Shown here: positions 17,641 through 27,519 of the stretch, one piece after another | How positions within the stretch are numbered: the first letter of the stretch is position 1 | Layout of the letters: each line of letters starts with the position of its first letter | From: Paenibacillus xylanilyticus | GTDB taxonomy: Bacteria > Bacillota > Bacilli > Paenibacillales > Paenibacillaceae | Reading direction: 5' to 3' | Assembly (NCBI RefSeq): GCF_009664365.1 | Contig: NZ_CP044310.1 | Coordinates: 5,147,501-5,211,500 of the forward strand | Length of the DNA stretch: 64,000 nt | Translations under genes and position numbers: made by a program | The notes under the pieces: model-generated | Seen by the model: only the letters and a program-made list of their open reading frames with translations | The model's database searches: none | Told to the model about the DNA's origin: nothing

Positions 17641-18675
17641 TTAACGTTTGGAACGAACTGCCGAACTGCTTCTGCTTTTGAACAAATGGATGTTCTCAAG
17701 AGCTTTACCTGTTCCGATTGCTACACAATCGAGTGGATTTTCCGCTACGATGACTGGCATACCTGTCTCACCAGCCAGCAGCTTGTCCAGATTGCGGAGC
17801 AACGCGCCGCCGCCAGTCAACACGATACCGCGGTCCATAATATCTGCAGCAAGCTCAGGAGGACATTTTTCCAAAGTTACTTTCACAGCTTCAACAATAG
17901 CATTTACCGTATCTGCCAGAGCTTCGCTGATTTCATCCGATGTAATCGTGATGGTCTTAGGCAGACCTGTTACGAGATCGCGTCCGCGAATTTCCATCGT
18001 TTCCACTTGTTCCAGTGGCATAGCTGAACCGATTTCCATTTTCAATTGTTCGGATGTACGTTCACCAATCATCAGATTGTACTGACGTTTAATATACTGG
18101 ATGATCGATTCGTCCATCTCATCACCAGCTACACGAACCGAACGGCTTGTTACGATTCCGCCGAGGGAAATGACCGCCACTTCTGTCGTTCCTCCACCGA
18201 TGTCCACAACCATGCTGCCTGTTGGCTCCCATACCGGAAGATCTGCACCAATGGCTGCTGCAAATGGCTCCTCAATTGTGTATGCTTCACGCGCGCCGGC
18301 CTGTTTTGTTGCATCTTCAACCGCACGTTGTTCTACCGCTGTAATTCCAGATGGTACGCATACCATAACGTTCGGGTGACGCTGGAACATCGAGCGCTGT
18401 TTCTGCGCCTGGCGAATAAAGTATTTGATCATCGTTGCCGTCGTATCAAAATCGGCAATAACGCCGTCCTTCATTGGACGAATCGCACGAATGTTACCAG
18501 GAGTACGTCCGATCATTTTTTTGGCAGATTCCCCGACAGCCTCAATGCTCTTGGTATCTGTCCGCAGAGCAACCACCGAAGGCTCCCGCACCACAATTCC
18601 TTTTCCACGTACATAAACCAGCGTATTCGCTGTCCCCAAATCAATACCCAAATCTTTCGTAAAACCACCAAACAT
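17641..18675 (-). CDS. mreB: Actin-like cell shape protein MreB
   Basis: Bacterial actin that organises lateral wall synthesis. The 344-residue length is normal. Visible nucleotide-binding motifs are DLGTANTLVYVRGKG (phosphate 1), DIGGGTTEVAVISLGG (phosphate 2) and LTGGGALLRNLDKLL (adenosine). A 185-bp gap with GC-rich inverted repeats separates it from mreC, so mreC may be partly uncoupled. The C-terminal tail (RSSSAVRSKR) is basic. Confidence 0.97.
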   Translation of the reverse strand: MFGGFTKDLGIDLGTANTLVYVRGKGIVVREPSVVALRTDTKSIEAVGESAKKMIGRTPGNIRAIRPMKDGVIADFDTTATMIKYFIRQAQKQRSMFQRHPNVMVCVPSGITAVEQRAVEDATKQAGAREAYTIEEPFAAAIGADLPVWEPTGSMVVDIGGGTTEVAVISLGGIVTSRSVRVAGDEMDESIIQYIKRQYNLMIGERTSEQLKMEIGSAMPLEQVETMEIRGRDLVTGLPKTITITSDEISEALADTVNAIVEAVKVTLEKCPPELAADIMDRGIVLTGGGALLRNLDKLLAGETGMPVIVAENPLDCVAIGTGKALENIHLFKSRSSSAVRSKR

Positions 18676-18860
18676 GACGTAATCTCCTTTTCTGACTCAT
18701 ATTGCCGCCCTCTTAACGTTCAGAGCGTTTCATTTTCATTTCCTCTGCAATCCAGCAGGGTTCATCATTCATTGAAATGTATTGCATCTGTAAAGTGAAC
18801 CTATCTTCTACGGACAACGCCGTCAATATTCATAGGAAAACATCAACGCCAACCATTATA

Positions 18861-19550
18861 TTATACTAAGCCCTTCTCCTTCAAACTTACGTATGTTCCA
18901 TCGCCGATTATGATGTGGTCCAGCACATCTATGCCGACGATTGAACCTGCTTCGATCAGTCTCTTGGTTATTTGAATATCCTCAGGACTAGGCGTAGGAT
19001 CACCGCTCGGATGATTGTGTGCGCATACGATCGAGGCACTGCTGCATTTGATGGCAGCACGGAACACTTCACGTGGATGTACAATTGAAGCATTAAGGCT
19101 ACCCATGGAGAGTGTTTCCTGGGCAATAATATGATTTTTGCTATTCAGGAAAAGGCACACAAAGTGTTCCTTCTGCAAGTAACGCAGCTGCTCGAGTAAA
19201 ATATCAGCTGCGTCACGAGGTGTACGGATTGAAGGAGACTGTACCCGTCTGCTCTGCGCAATCCGGTGACCAAGTTCAATACCAGCCTTGAGCTGAACAG
19301 CCTTGGCCATACCAATTCCTTTCATGGCAGTCAACTCGTTCAGACTCATATCCATTAGTGAACGGATGCCACCTGCTTCAGTGAGAATGCGCTGTGCCAT
19401 GTGCACTGCCGATTCCTGCCTCGTACCTGTCCGAAGTAAAATAGCCAGCAGTTCTGCATGGCTTAAGGCGCCCGCCCCATATTCCATCATGCGTTCTCTC
19501 GGGCGTTCTTCATGGGGGATGTCGCGCATCATGTACTGAGGCGACTCCAT
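18861..19550 (-). CDS. radC: DNA repair-type protein RadC (JAB/MPN domain)
   Basis: A 229-residue RadC family protein. A helix-hairpin-helix-like region lies at about 20-90 (LTAMKGIGMAKAVQLKAGIELG). A JAB1/MPN metalloprotease-like domain follows, with the zinc motif HNHPSGDPTPSPED. Despite the name, a DNA repair function has not been shown in Firmicutes. It lies between mreB and maf, as in B. subtilis. Confidence 0.94.
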   Translation of the reverse strand: MESPQYMMRDIPHEERPRERMMEYGAGALSHAELLAILLRTGTRQESAVHMAQRILTEAGGIRSLMDMSLNELTAMKGIGMAKAVQLKAGIELGHRIAQSRRVQSPSIRTPRDAADILLEQLRYLQKEHFVCLFLNSKNHIIAQETLSMGSLNASIVHPREVFRAAIKCSSASIVCAHNHPSGDPTPSPEDIQITKRLIEAGSIVGIDVLDHIIIGDGTYVSLKEKGLV

Positions 19551-19585
19551 ATATTCCCTCTTTTCACATCAATCATTTCCCTCAA

Positions 19586-20197
19586 TCAGGCTCGCGGCAG
19601 CACATGAACTCCGAATCCATCCAACATGTCGCTGAGCAGGGAAAGAGGCAAGCCCACGACATTAAAGTAACATCCTTCAATGCGGTCTACCAGTGAAGCG
19701 CCAATCCCTTGAATTGCATACGACCCTGCTTTATCCATAGGCTCGCCTGTCTGAACATACGCCCTGATCGTTGACTCGGACAGTTCTTTCATCGTTACTT
19801 CCGTCTGCCGATAGTGCACAACGGACTTTCCATCTCCAGCATCAATACAAGCAACACCAGTGAATACACGATGTGTACGTCCCTGAAGTCTGGCAAGCAT
19901 ACGTTCAGCATCCTGTTGATCCACAGGTTTGCCAAGAATGTCTCCATCCAGCACAACGACAGTATCACTGCCTACAATAATGGCGTCCTGTTCCTGACCT
20001 TCAAGACCGCGATAGACAGCCATTGCTTTGCGCATAGCGAGCTCCTGAACCGTCTGCTCAGGAGTCCATTCCGGCGGTGTATCTTCATTCGCGTGACTTG
20101 GTATTACTTTGAAAGCTAGTTGAAGTGAAGCGATCAGATCCTTGCGCCGCGGCGAAGTGGAGGCCAGAATAATAGGGCGCGATTGTGATTTATTCAA
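19586..20197 (-). CDS. maf: Maf-like nucleoside triphosphate pyrophosphatase
   Basis: Hydrolyses non-canonical or modified nucleoside triphosphates (dTTP/UTP-type subfamily) and is linked to septum inhibition in Bacillus. The protein has 203 residues with the N-terminal signature ILASTSPRRKDLIASL, the central VGSDTVVVLDGDILGKP and TGVACIDAG. The start is TTG (20197) with AAGGAG nine nt upstream; no ATG fits the conserved N-terminus. It is 35 bp before radC. Confidence 0.93.
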   Translation of the reverse strand: MNKSQSRPIILASTSPRRKDLIASLQLAFKVIPSHANEDTPPEWTPEQTVQELAMRKAMAVYRGLEGQEQDAIIVGSDTVVVLDGDILGKPVDQQDAERMLARLQGRTHRVFTGVACIDAGDGKSVVHYRQTEVTMKELSESTIRAYVQTGEPMDKAGSYAIQGIGASLVDRIEGCYFNVVGLPLSLLSDMLDGFGVHVLPRA

Positions 20198-20288
20198 AAT
20201 AAACGGCTCCTTATGCTACGGCGACATCTGTCACATCACCATAGTAGATGTCATTCGCTAAGTTTTGTCGTCAAAAATCGTCATTCTC

Positions 20289-20531
20289 CTACAGTCTGCG
20301 ATACAGCCATACAGCTGCAATAATACCAATCAAACTGAGGAGGCTCATTTGAAATTGAAATGAAATGTCATAACTGATAATATCCAGATCAGCCTGCGGT
20401 GACCAACGTATGGTCGTGGCTTTGGTTAGAATGGCTACAGCCTTGACTGGCTGCAGTGCCTTGGCGATCCACGCTCCGGCCATCCAGCCGAGCAGAAGAA
20501 ACAGTATTAACATGCCGAAGTTTTTTTTCAT
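20289..20531 (-). CDS. DUF4321 small membrane protein
   Basis: An 80-residue protein with two hydrophobic segments (about 4-24, FGMLILFLLLGWMAGAWIAKAL, and 58-76) and a polar middle. The pattern matches the DUF4321 family found next to maf in sporulating Firmicutes. Function is unknown. ATG 20531 with GGGAAGAG upstream is preferred over an in-frame codon 36 bp earlier. Confidence 0.75.
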   Translation of the reverse strand: MKKNFGMLILFLLLGWMAGAWIAKALQPVKAVAILTKATTIRWSPQADLDIISYDISFQFQMSLLSLIGIIAAVWLYRRL

Positions 20532-20604
20532 CGGTTCTCTTCCCTCGCCATTTTTTGACACCCACATTATTATACGGGGTTTTGTACGTCAATACAAACA
20601 CAAA

Positions 20605-20640
20605 TCCGGCAAGGGGAACTATTTCCAGTTCCTTGCCGGA
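20605..20640 (-). terminator. Terminator after the SPOR-domain gene
   Basis: A near-perfect inverted repeat TCCGGCAAGG...CCTTGCCGGA with a short loop is followed by TTTGTGTTTG on the minus strand, 36 bp downstream of the SPOR protein gene. It separates that gene from the DUF4321-maf-radC group. Confidence 0.75.
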
Positions 20641-20675
20641 CAGGGATTTCGGGGCTGTGTTAGGGGAAGGAAAAC

Positions 20676-21863
20676 TTATTGCTTGATCCCTTCAAGCCAT
20701 TTTTTCTGCTGCAGAACATAATCCATCAGATCCGCTTGTACCGCCCACATGTGTACATCGGAGGGGTTTTTGTTATACTCGACAACTGCCGTAATTGCAC
20801 TGTTCATCGATTTCTCCATGGCTGAAACAATCGGCGCTGCCTCTTGTCCGAGCCCTGCTGAGAGTTTACCCATGCCTGTTATCCATGCCTCATGCTGATT
20901 CTGTAATGCAGTCATCGTTTCCGAAGCTACAGGCTCTGGATTTGCTTGACCAAGCTGCCCGATGGACAATGTGGATAGTTGTTCCACCAATGCATTGCTG
21001 CTGATGAAGAAGAGCTGAACATCTTCCTCATTCATACCAAGAGCTGCAGAGTCCACTGCAGGGTATGCGATCTCTTTGACATACAGTTCCACACCCTCCG
21101 CCTTAAGACGTGAGCTCAGCAGTTTGGCTTCTTCACGGTCGGAAGAGATACCTGCATAGACACGATTCCCATCGTCCGGATCCGTTCCTGCAGCAATTCC
21201 AGCCTGTGAGAGTTCAAGCTTGGCCTGTTCTGCACGTTCAGGCGAACTAAAAACACCGTACTGAAGCGCATAGTAATTGCCTCCGCTAAGTGCTGACTGT
21301 GCTTGTTGGTCCGTCCCGGAAGCACCCTGCACTCCCGTCACACTCGATACTGGTTGATTGGTTTGAGGAAGTACGTCCGGACCTGTTCCTTCCCGATTAA
21401 AAAAAGAGAGAATAACCATACCGAAAAGGGCACCGGTGACCAGCGCTCCCGTAACCGAACCAATCATCTTCCAGCCCCTCGGAGGGCGATTTCGCTTGTA
21501 GGAGTAATGATCACGATCCGCCATCCAGTCATGACCCACATCATTGCTGTCTTCAGGAAGCTCTTTCTCATTTTCGTCAGGATACACTGTATGATCCGAA
21601 TAAACATACTGCGACTGTACAGGCTCCAGATTCCGGTCCTTTCTCTGATCCGGCTCTAGTATACTTGTCCCGCTCAGGGTGGTCTCTCCCCAATCTCCAG
21701 GGATATCCTCCGGTGTCCATGAAGGCGCGACATCGATCCGCGGAGCACTGTGCGATATCTCATCAGATAAGGATGGAAAGGTTCCCATCACCTTCTCATC
21801 CTTATGATTCGGCTTGTCCGACTCGTTCTCCCCGAAACGAAACGTCATTCTAGCATTGCTCAC
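20676..21863 (-). CDS. spoIIB: SpoIIB-like SPOR-domain membrane protein
   Basis: A 395-residue bitopic protein. A long, acidic cytoplasmic N-terminus (about 1-155) precedes one membrane segment (MIGSVTGALVTGALFGMVILSFF). The external part holds a SPOR domain (YYALQYGVFSSPERAEQAKLELS...GNRVYAGISSDREEAKLLSSRL), which binds denuded septal glycan. In B. subtilis the SPOR protein SpoIIB, needed for septal thinning in engulfment, lies next to maf; the architecture and position agree, but sequence identity is low for such proteins. The start is GTG 21863 after AAGGAGAGGG; an ATG 24 bp upstream overlaps that ribosome binding site. Confidence 0.72.
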   Translation of the reverse strand: MSNARMTFRFGENESDKPNHKDEKVMGTFPSLSDEISHSAPRIDVAPSWTPEDIPGDWGETTLSGTSILEPDQRKDRNLEPVQSQYVYSDHTVYPDENEKELPEDSNDVGHDWMADRDHYSYKRNRPPRGWKMIGSVTGALVTGALFGMVILSFFNREGTGPDVLPQTNQPVSSVTGVQGASGTDQQAQSALSGGNYYALQYGVFSSPERAEQAKLELSQAGIAAGTDPDDGNRVYAGISSDREEAKLLSSRLKAEGVELYVKEIAYPAVDSAALGMNEEDVQLFFISSNALVEQLSTLSIGQLGQANPEPVASETMTALQNQHEAWITGMGKLSAGLGQEAAPIVSAMEKSMNSAITAVVEYNKNPSDVHMWAVQADLMDYVLQQKKWLEGIKQ

Positions 21864-21934
21864 CCCGTACCCTCTCCTTTGTCCCATTTATATCAGCTAT
21901 ATGCCCAGAGACAATGAAAGATTCCTAGAAATTC

Positions 21935-21970
21935 AAAAACCCGCTTGCTTCTTTACGAAGACAAGCGGGT
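21935..21970 (-). terminator. Terminator after murC
   Basis: Stem ACCCGCTTG/CAAGCGGGT with an internal tcttcg...gaag loop is followed by TTTTTG on the minus strand, directly after the murC stop. Confidence 0.85.
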
Positions 21971-21981
21971 CATAAAGTGGA

Positions 21982-23361
21982 CTATTTCAGTCCTTTGGCC
22001 AGTGTGTCGCCAACCTTCCAGATATCCCCTGCTCCCATCGTGAGAACAAGATCTCCTGGCTGCAGACGATTCTGCAAATCGGCTACCACTTCTTCCTTGG
22101 TAGGCAAATAACGAGCAGCAGCATTACTGTTTTGAACAATCAGTTCAACCAGCTTAGCGGAGTGAACACCTTCAATCTGTTTTTCTCCCGCCGGAGAATA
22201 GATGTCGGTAATAAGTACCTCATCGGCTTCCGCGAAAGCACGACTAAACGCATCCAGCAGGAAGAAGGTACGCGTATATCTCTGTGGTTGGAACACCGCG
22301 ATAATACGTTTCCCGGTCGCTTTCGCTGCACTGATGGTTGCCTCAATTTCAGTCGGATGATGAGCATAATCATCGATGACCAGAATATCGCGTGCTTCAC
22401 CCAGCACCTGGAATCTGCGTTTGGCACCATGGAACTGAATAATGGCTGCCGTGATTTTCTCAAACGGAATGCCTGCTTCCAGACAGGTAATGACCGTAGC
22501 CATAGCGTTGTAGACATTATGTTTGCCTGGAACAGAGAGCTCTACCGTTCCCAGTGCTTTACCCTGATGGCTCATGGTGAAGGAGATCCTGCGGTCACCC
22601 AGTACGATATCCGATGCCATATAATCGGCCTTCTGATCGATGCCGTATGTCGTGATTCGGGATTTCAGCTCAGGTAAAATGCTTTGCACGTTCTCATCAT
22701 CCGCACAGACAATGGCTGTTCCTTCCGGACGAATTTGACTCAAGAACTGTACATACGCTTTTTTGAGTTCCTCGAAGTCACTGTTGTAATTCTCCAAATG
22801 ATCGGCTTCGATATTGGTCACAATACCTAGCCATGGATGATACTGCAAAAACGATCCATCACTCTCATCTGCTTCAGCCACGACCCAGTCGCCCTGGCCC
22901 GCCTTGGCATTGGTTCCCAAATTCATGATTTCTCCGCCAATGATATACGTCGGGTCTGTATCGCATTTGTCCATGACAAGTGCAATCATTGAGGAAGTCG
23001 TCGTTTTGCCGTGTGCACCTGCAACCGCAACACCTTTGCGCTCATTAAGCAGGCGCGCCAGCATCTGTGCACGGTGAAGAATCGGAATATTAAGCTGCTC
23101 GGCTGCCACCCGCTCCACATTATCCGCCGGCGCTGCTGTAGAGTAGACCACAAGATCTGCTCCATTTACGTGTTCAGCTGTATGTCCGATATATATTTTC
23201 GCTCCCTTGGCTGCCAGCTTCTCAGTCAACTCCTGTGAAGCGACATCCGATCCGGTAACGGTGTATCCCATCTCCAGCATAACTCGGGCGATGGCACTCA
23301 TGCCATATCCGCCAATCCCTATAAAATGAACGTGTTCTGATGTATTTAACAAAACTTTCAC
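21982..23361 (-). CDS. murC: UDP-N-acetylmuramate--L-alanine ligase
   Basis: Adds L-Ala to UDP-MurNAc in peptidoglycan precursor synthesis. It has 459 residues. The N-terminal Rossmann part is HFIGIGGYGMSAIA. The Mur ligase P-loop is AGAHGKTTTSSM (about 115-126), and the substrate and Mg-binding segments NIEADHLENY and DDYAHHPTEI are present. The GTG start (23361) overlaps the folC stop as GTGA, which supports GTG over the TTG one codon upstream. The pairing with folC is tight. Confidence 0.96.
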   Translation of the reverse strand: MKVLLNTSEHVHFIGIGGYGMSAIARVMLEMGYTVTGSDVASQELTEKLAAKGAKIYIGHTAEHVNGADLVVYSTAAPADNVERVAAEQLNIPILHRAQMLARLLNERKGVAVAGAHGKTTTSSMIALVMDKCDTDPTYIIGGEIMNLGTNAKAGQGDWVVAEADESDGSFLQYHPWLGIVTNIEADHLENYNSDFEELKKAYVQFLSQIRPEGTAIVCADDENVQSILPELKSRITTYGIDQKADYMASDIVLGDRRISFTMSHQGKALGTVELSVPGKHNVYNAMATVITCLEAGIPFEKITAAIIQFHGAKRRFQVLGEARDILVIDDYAHHPTEIEATISAAKATGKRIIAVFQPQRYTRTFFLLDAFSRAFAEADEVLITDIYSPAGEKQIEGVHSAKLVELIVQNSNAAARYLPTKEEVVADLQNRLQPGDLVLTMGAGDIWKVGDTLAKGLK

Positions 23362-24734
23362 CAACCTTTTTCAGAATCGGTTTGATGCAAAAGGGCTGCC
23401 CTCACATCTGCAATGAGATACAGTGTGCCGGACACCACCCCCAGATCTTCCGCTTCCGTCCGTGACTTCAATAGATCAAGTGCCTTCGCCCAATCGGGCT
23501 CGACGATGATTTCCAGATTCTCTTTCGCAATGGCGGGACGTAACCGCTCGACGATCTGCAGCAACTCGGCTGCATCCATTTTGCGTCGGAAATCTGGCTC
23601 GGTCAGGATCAGCGTATCCACTAGTGGCAGTATATGCTGCAAATACGCTTCGTGATGCTTATTCGCCAGCATGCCCATCATCAAATTTAACTTGTTGTGA
23701 GGATATACGTCGACAATGCTCTTGGCCAGTGACTCTGCCCCTTCCGGATTATGCGCACCATCCAGTACAATTCGGGGTTCGTGAACGACCTTCTCGAATC
23801 GGCCAGCCCAGAAGGCATTCTCCAATCCAAGCGCAATATCTCTGTCATCCAGAATGAATGCCATGTACTGTCTGAGCAATTCAAGCACCATAAGAGCACC
23901 CGCAGCATTATCCATCTGATAAATGCCCTGCATTCGAATGCGAGCATCCAGCTCGCGGAATGGTCCTGCAAAATGAAAGGCTTGACCATTCTCATCACTA
24001 TCGAGTCTATGGTACGAAAATTGTTCTCCAGACAAATACACAGTTGATCGGACTTGCTGGGCCTTTTCCTGAATCACCCTAATAGCCTCTGGCTGCGTAA
24101 CACAGGTGACAACAGGTACGCCTGGTTTAATAATGCCTGCTTTTTCTCCCGCGATCGCTTCAATGGTATCACCCAGGATATCCGTATGATCCATACCGAT
24201 ATTCGTAATGACCGAAACCACGGGTGTAACGATATTCGTTACGTCCATCCTTCCCCCCAGTCCAGTCTCCCATACTACTACATCCGGATAACACTCTTCT
24301 GCATAGTACAAGAGTGCCAGGGCTGTAGACACTTCGAACATCGTAGGTGATCCCAGAACAGTAGAGGCCATATCTGTGACCAGCGGATGGAGTCGATTCG
24401 CTAACTTCAGCAGCGTCTCTTCCGGAATATCCTCGCCGTTGTACTGAAAACGATTCGTGAATTTCGTGATATACGGAGACGTAAACGTTCCTACATCGTA
24501 CCCCGCCTGAAGCAGTACTGACGTCAAAAAAGCGCAAGTCGAACCTTTTCCGTTCGTTCCCGCGACATGAATAAATTTGAGACGCTGATGAGGATTACCG
24601 AGCAATGACATGAGCTCCGTGATTCGTTCCAATCCGGGTCTGATGCCAAAAGGAATAAGGCCATTGATCCAGTCCACAGCCTCGTCATAGGTATACAGAG
24701 GGGCATCTACGCCCGTGCCATTAAGTTCCGTCAT
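23358..24734 (-). CDS. folC: Bifunctional folylpolyglutamate synthase / dihydrofolate synthase
   Basis: Mur-ligase-like enzyme that adds glutamate to dihydropteroate and folates. It has 458 residues, with P-loop HVAGTNGKGSTCAFLTSVL, the omega/Mg segment TNIGMDHTDILG and VLDGAHNPEGAESL. The start is ATG 24734 with GAAGGTGA upstream; the upstream in-frame extension reads through the valS terminator, so it is not translated. It lies between valS and murC, as folC follows valS in B. subtilis. Confidence 0.94.
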   Translation of the reverse strand: MTELNGTGVDAPLYTYDEAVDWINGLIPFGIRPGLERITELMSLLGNPHQRLKFIHVAGTNGKGSTCAFLTSVLLQAGYDVGTFTSPYITKFTNRFQYNGEDIPEETLLKLANRLHPLVTDMASTVLGSPTMFEVSTALALLYYAEECYPDVVVWETGLGGRMDVTNIVTPVVSVITNIGMDHTDILGDTIEAIAGEKAGIIKPGVPVVTCVTQPEAIRVIQEKAQQVRSTVYLSGEQFSYHRLDSDENGQAFHFAGPFRELDARIRMQGIYQMDNAAGALMVLELLRQYMAFILDDRDIALGLENAFWAGRFEKVVHEPRIVLDGAHNPEGAESLAKSIVDVYPHNKLNLMMGMLANKHHEAYLQHILPLVDTLILTEPDFRRKMDAAELLQIVERLRPAIAKENLEIIVEPDWAKALDLLKSRTEAEDLGVVSGTLYLIADVRAALLHQTDSEKGW

Positions 24735-24764
24735 ATGTTTCACCTTCGGTCCCGAGTTTGATTG

Positions 24765-24804
24765 AAAAAAGCGGCCGGATGGCATGCTTGCTCTCCATCC
24801 GACC
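24765..24804 (-). terminator. Terminator after valS
   Basis: Stem GGTCGGATGG/CCATCCGGCC is followed by GCTTTTTTC on the minus strand, starting 9 bp past the valS stop. It shows that folC-murC has to be read from a separate promoter or by read-through. Confidence 0.88.
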
Positions 24805-24812
24805 CAGAAACA

Positions 24813-27479
24813 TTAACCTTTCAGTTCCTTGATCCGGGCGATGACTTTATCCCGTTTATCCGAATAATCCGCTTGTTTGGCGCGTTCTTCCTCAATAACC
24901 TTGGCTGGTGCCTTGGCTACGAAGCCTTCATTCGCCAGCTTTTTCTCTACACGGAGTACTTCGCCTTCAAGGTTCTGCAGTTCTTTCTCCAGACGAGCCA
25001 CTTCCTGCTCAATATCAATCAGTCCAGCCAGCGGCAAGTAAAGTTCAGCTCCCGTAATTACAGCACTCATGGCCTTATCCGGTGAACTGAGATCAAGTCC
25101 GCTGTCGAACTCGGATGTATTGCAGAATCGTTGAATGTAATGGCTGTTGCGTTCGATAATGCTGAATGTCTCGGCGCTGTTCGCTTTTACCATCAATTCA
25201 ATCTTCTTGCTCATCGGCACGTTTACTTCTGCACGAATGTTACGTACGGCACGAATGGTATCCATGAGCAGGTTCATCTCGGCAACGGCTTCCGGATTCT
25301 CCAGCGCAGGATCATACACTGGCCAGGATGCAAGTGTAATCGTCTCGCCTTCATGAGGCAGATGCTGCCAGATCTCTTCCGAGATGTAAGGCATAAACGG
25401 GTGAATCAGGCGCATGGTGTGGTCCAGGACATAAGCGAGTACCGATTGTGTTTTTTTCTTGGCAACCGGATCTTCACCGTAGAAGGACAACTTGGAAAAT
25501 TCAATATACCAGTCGCAGAGGTCATCCCAGATAAAGTTGTACAGCAATCGTCCTGTTTCCCCAAATTCGTATGCTTCGATTAGACGCGTAATATCGCGGG
25601 AAGTTTCGTTCAGACGGTGCAAAATCCAATAATCGGCTGTTCCAAGCTCTCCGCTGATGTCGCGATCTTCGTAAGTAAAGCCTTCCAGATTCATCAGTGC
25701 GAAACGTGATGCATTCCAGATTTTGTTAGCAAAGTTACGTGCCTGTTCTACCCGCTCCCAGCGGAAACGAAGATCCTGGCCAGGCGTGCTGCTGGTGGAT
25801 ATCATATAACGCATCGCGTCTGCACCGTATTTCTCAATAACATCCAGCGGATCCACACCGTTACCGAGGGATTTGGACATTTTACGGCCATCCGCATCAC
25901 GAACCAGACCATGCATCAGAACATCTTTGAATGGAATTTCGTCCGTAAACTCCAGAGCTGTGAAGATCATCCGTGCAACCCAGAAATAAATGATGTCATA
26001 TCCGGTTACAAGCACACTTGTCGGATAGTAACGTTTCAGATCTTCAGCATCTTCAGGCCAGCCGAGTGTGGAGAAAGGCCATAATGCCGAACTGAACCAC
26101 GTATCCAGAACATCTTCATCCTGTCTCAGCTTACGACCAGCGTACTCTGGCAGTGTTGTTGGATCTTCAGCCGATACAATAATTTCGCCAGTCTCATCGT
26201 CGTACCAGGCAGGAATACGATGTCCCCACCACAACTGACGTGAGATACACCAGTCACGAACATTTTCGATCCAGTTCAGATATGTTTTCTCAAAACGATC
26301 CGGCACGAAGTTTACGCCTTCCCCGTTCTGCTGTTTTTGGATGGCTCTTTCGGCAAGAGGTTTCATCTCAACAAACCATTGTGTGGACAAATAAGGCTCA
26401 ACCACAGCTCCGGTCCGTTCGCTATGTCCAACCTGATGTGTGTGATCCTCAATGTTGATCAAGACACCCAGTTCCTGCAGATCTGCAACGATCTGCTTGC
26501 GGCAGTCGCTGCGATCCATACCCTGATATTTGCCTGCTTCCGCATTCATGGTACCTGTCTCATCCATTACTGTAATCTGAGGCAGGTTGTGACGAAGACC
26601 CACTTCAAAGTCATTCGGATCATGTGCAGGCGTAATTTTTACAGCACCGCTTCCGAATTCCTTATCTACATAATCATCTGCAATAACCGGAATTTCCCGG
26701 CCGATGATTGGGAGAATCAGCGTTTTGCCAATCATGTCTGTATAACGTTCATCTTTTGGATGAACCGCAACTGCAGTATCACCGAGCATCGTCTCCGGAC
26801 GAGTCGTTGCCACTGTAACATAACCGCTTCCGTCCTTAAGTGGGTATTTCAGATGATACAGGTGTCCCTGAACCTCTTTGTACTCCACCTCAATGTCAGA
26901 CAATGCAGTACGGTTCACCGGATCCCAGTTAATAATGCGTTTGCCTCTGTAAATCAGGCCTTTTTCATATAGTTGAACGAACACTTTGCGCACCGCTTGG
27001 GAAAGTCCTTCATCGAGCGTGAAGCGTTCACGTGAATAATCCAGGGAGAGTCCCATTTTACCCCACTGCTGACGGATCGTTGTCGCGTATTGGTCTTTCC
27101 AGTCCCAGACTTTATCCAGGAACTTCTCGCGTCCAAGATCATAGCGGGTCAAACCTTCCTCACGCAGCTTTTGCTCTACTTTGGTTTGAGTCGCAATACC
27201 TGCATGGTCAGACCCTGGGAGCCACAAAGCGTCATATCCTTGCATGCGTTTGGTGCGGATCAGGATATCCTGGAGTGTGAAATCCAGTGCATGCCCGATA
27301 TGAAGCATACCGGTTACGTTCGGGGGTGGAATTACAATGGTAAACGGTTCAGCATCCTTGCGCTGACCAGCCTTGAAATATCCACGTTCTGTCCAGGTAG
27401 AATACCATTTCTGCTCGGCAGCTTTCGGATCATACGTAGTCGGCATTTCTGTTGCCGCTGATTTTTTTTCTTCAGACAT
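24813..27479 (-). CDS. valS: Valyl-tRNA synthetase
   Basis: Class I aminoacyl-tRNA synthetase that charges tRNA-Val. The length of 888 residues is usual. It has the HIGH motif in NVTGMLHIGHAL (60-63), the editing-domain segment TTRPETMLGDTAVAVHP, KMSKS in GRKMSKSLGNGVDP, and a C-terminal coiled coil (about 820-888, EQEVARLEKELQNLEGEV) that binds tRNA. Expression is controlled by the T-box leader upstream. Confidence 0.98.
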   Translation of the reverse strand: MSEEKKSAATEMPTTYDPKAAEQKWYSTWTERGYFKAGQRKDAEPFTIVIPPPNVTGMLHIGHALDFTLQDILIRTKRMQGYDALWLPGSDHAGIATQTKVEQKLREEGLTRYDLGREKFLDKVWDWKDQYATTIRQQWGKMGLSLDYSRERFTLDEGLSQAVRKVFVQLYEKGLIYRGKRIINWDPVNRTALSDIEVEYKEVQGHLYHLKYPLKDGSGYVTVATTRPETMLGDTAVAVHPKDERYTDMIGKTLILPIIGREIPVIADDYVDKEFGSGAVKITPAHDPNDFEVGLRHNLPQITVMDETGTMNAEAGKYQGMDRSDCRKQIVADLQELGVLINIEDHTHQVGHSERTGAVVEPYLSTQWFVEMKPLAERAIQKQQNGEGVNFVPDRFEKTYLNWIENVRDWCISRQLWWGHRIPAWYDDETGEIIVSAEDPTTLPEYAGRKLRQDEDVLDTWFSSALWPFSTLGWPEDAEDLKRYYPTSVLVTGYDIIYFWVARMIFTALEFTDEIPFKDVLMHGLVRDADGRKMSKSLGNGVDPLDVIEKYGADAMRYMISTSSTPGQDLRFRWERVEQARNFANKIWNASRFALMNLEGFTYEDRDISGELGTADYWILHRLNETSRDITRLIEAYEFGETGRLLYNFIWDDLCDWYIEFSKLSFYGEDPVAKKKTQSVLAYVLDHTMRLIHPFMPYISEEIWQHLPHEGETITLASWPVYDPALENPEAVAEMNLLMDTIRAVRNIRAEVNVPMSKKIELMVKANSAETFSIIERNSHYIQRFCNTSEFDSGLDLSSPDKAMSAVITGAELYLPLAGLIDIEQEVARLEKELQNLEGEVLRVEKKLANEGFVAKAPAKVIEEERAKQADYSDKRDKVIARIKELKG

Positions 27480-27519
27480 GTGTCATTCCTCCGTTACTTA
27501 ATCATCATCGCCAAAAAAC

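Noticed and set aside
18046..18798. 250-codon plus-strand frame opposite mreB
   Set aside because: Antisense to mreB. Composition is Cys/His/Asn-rich and no start signal is seen.
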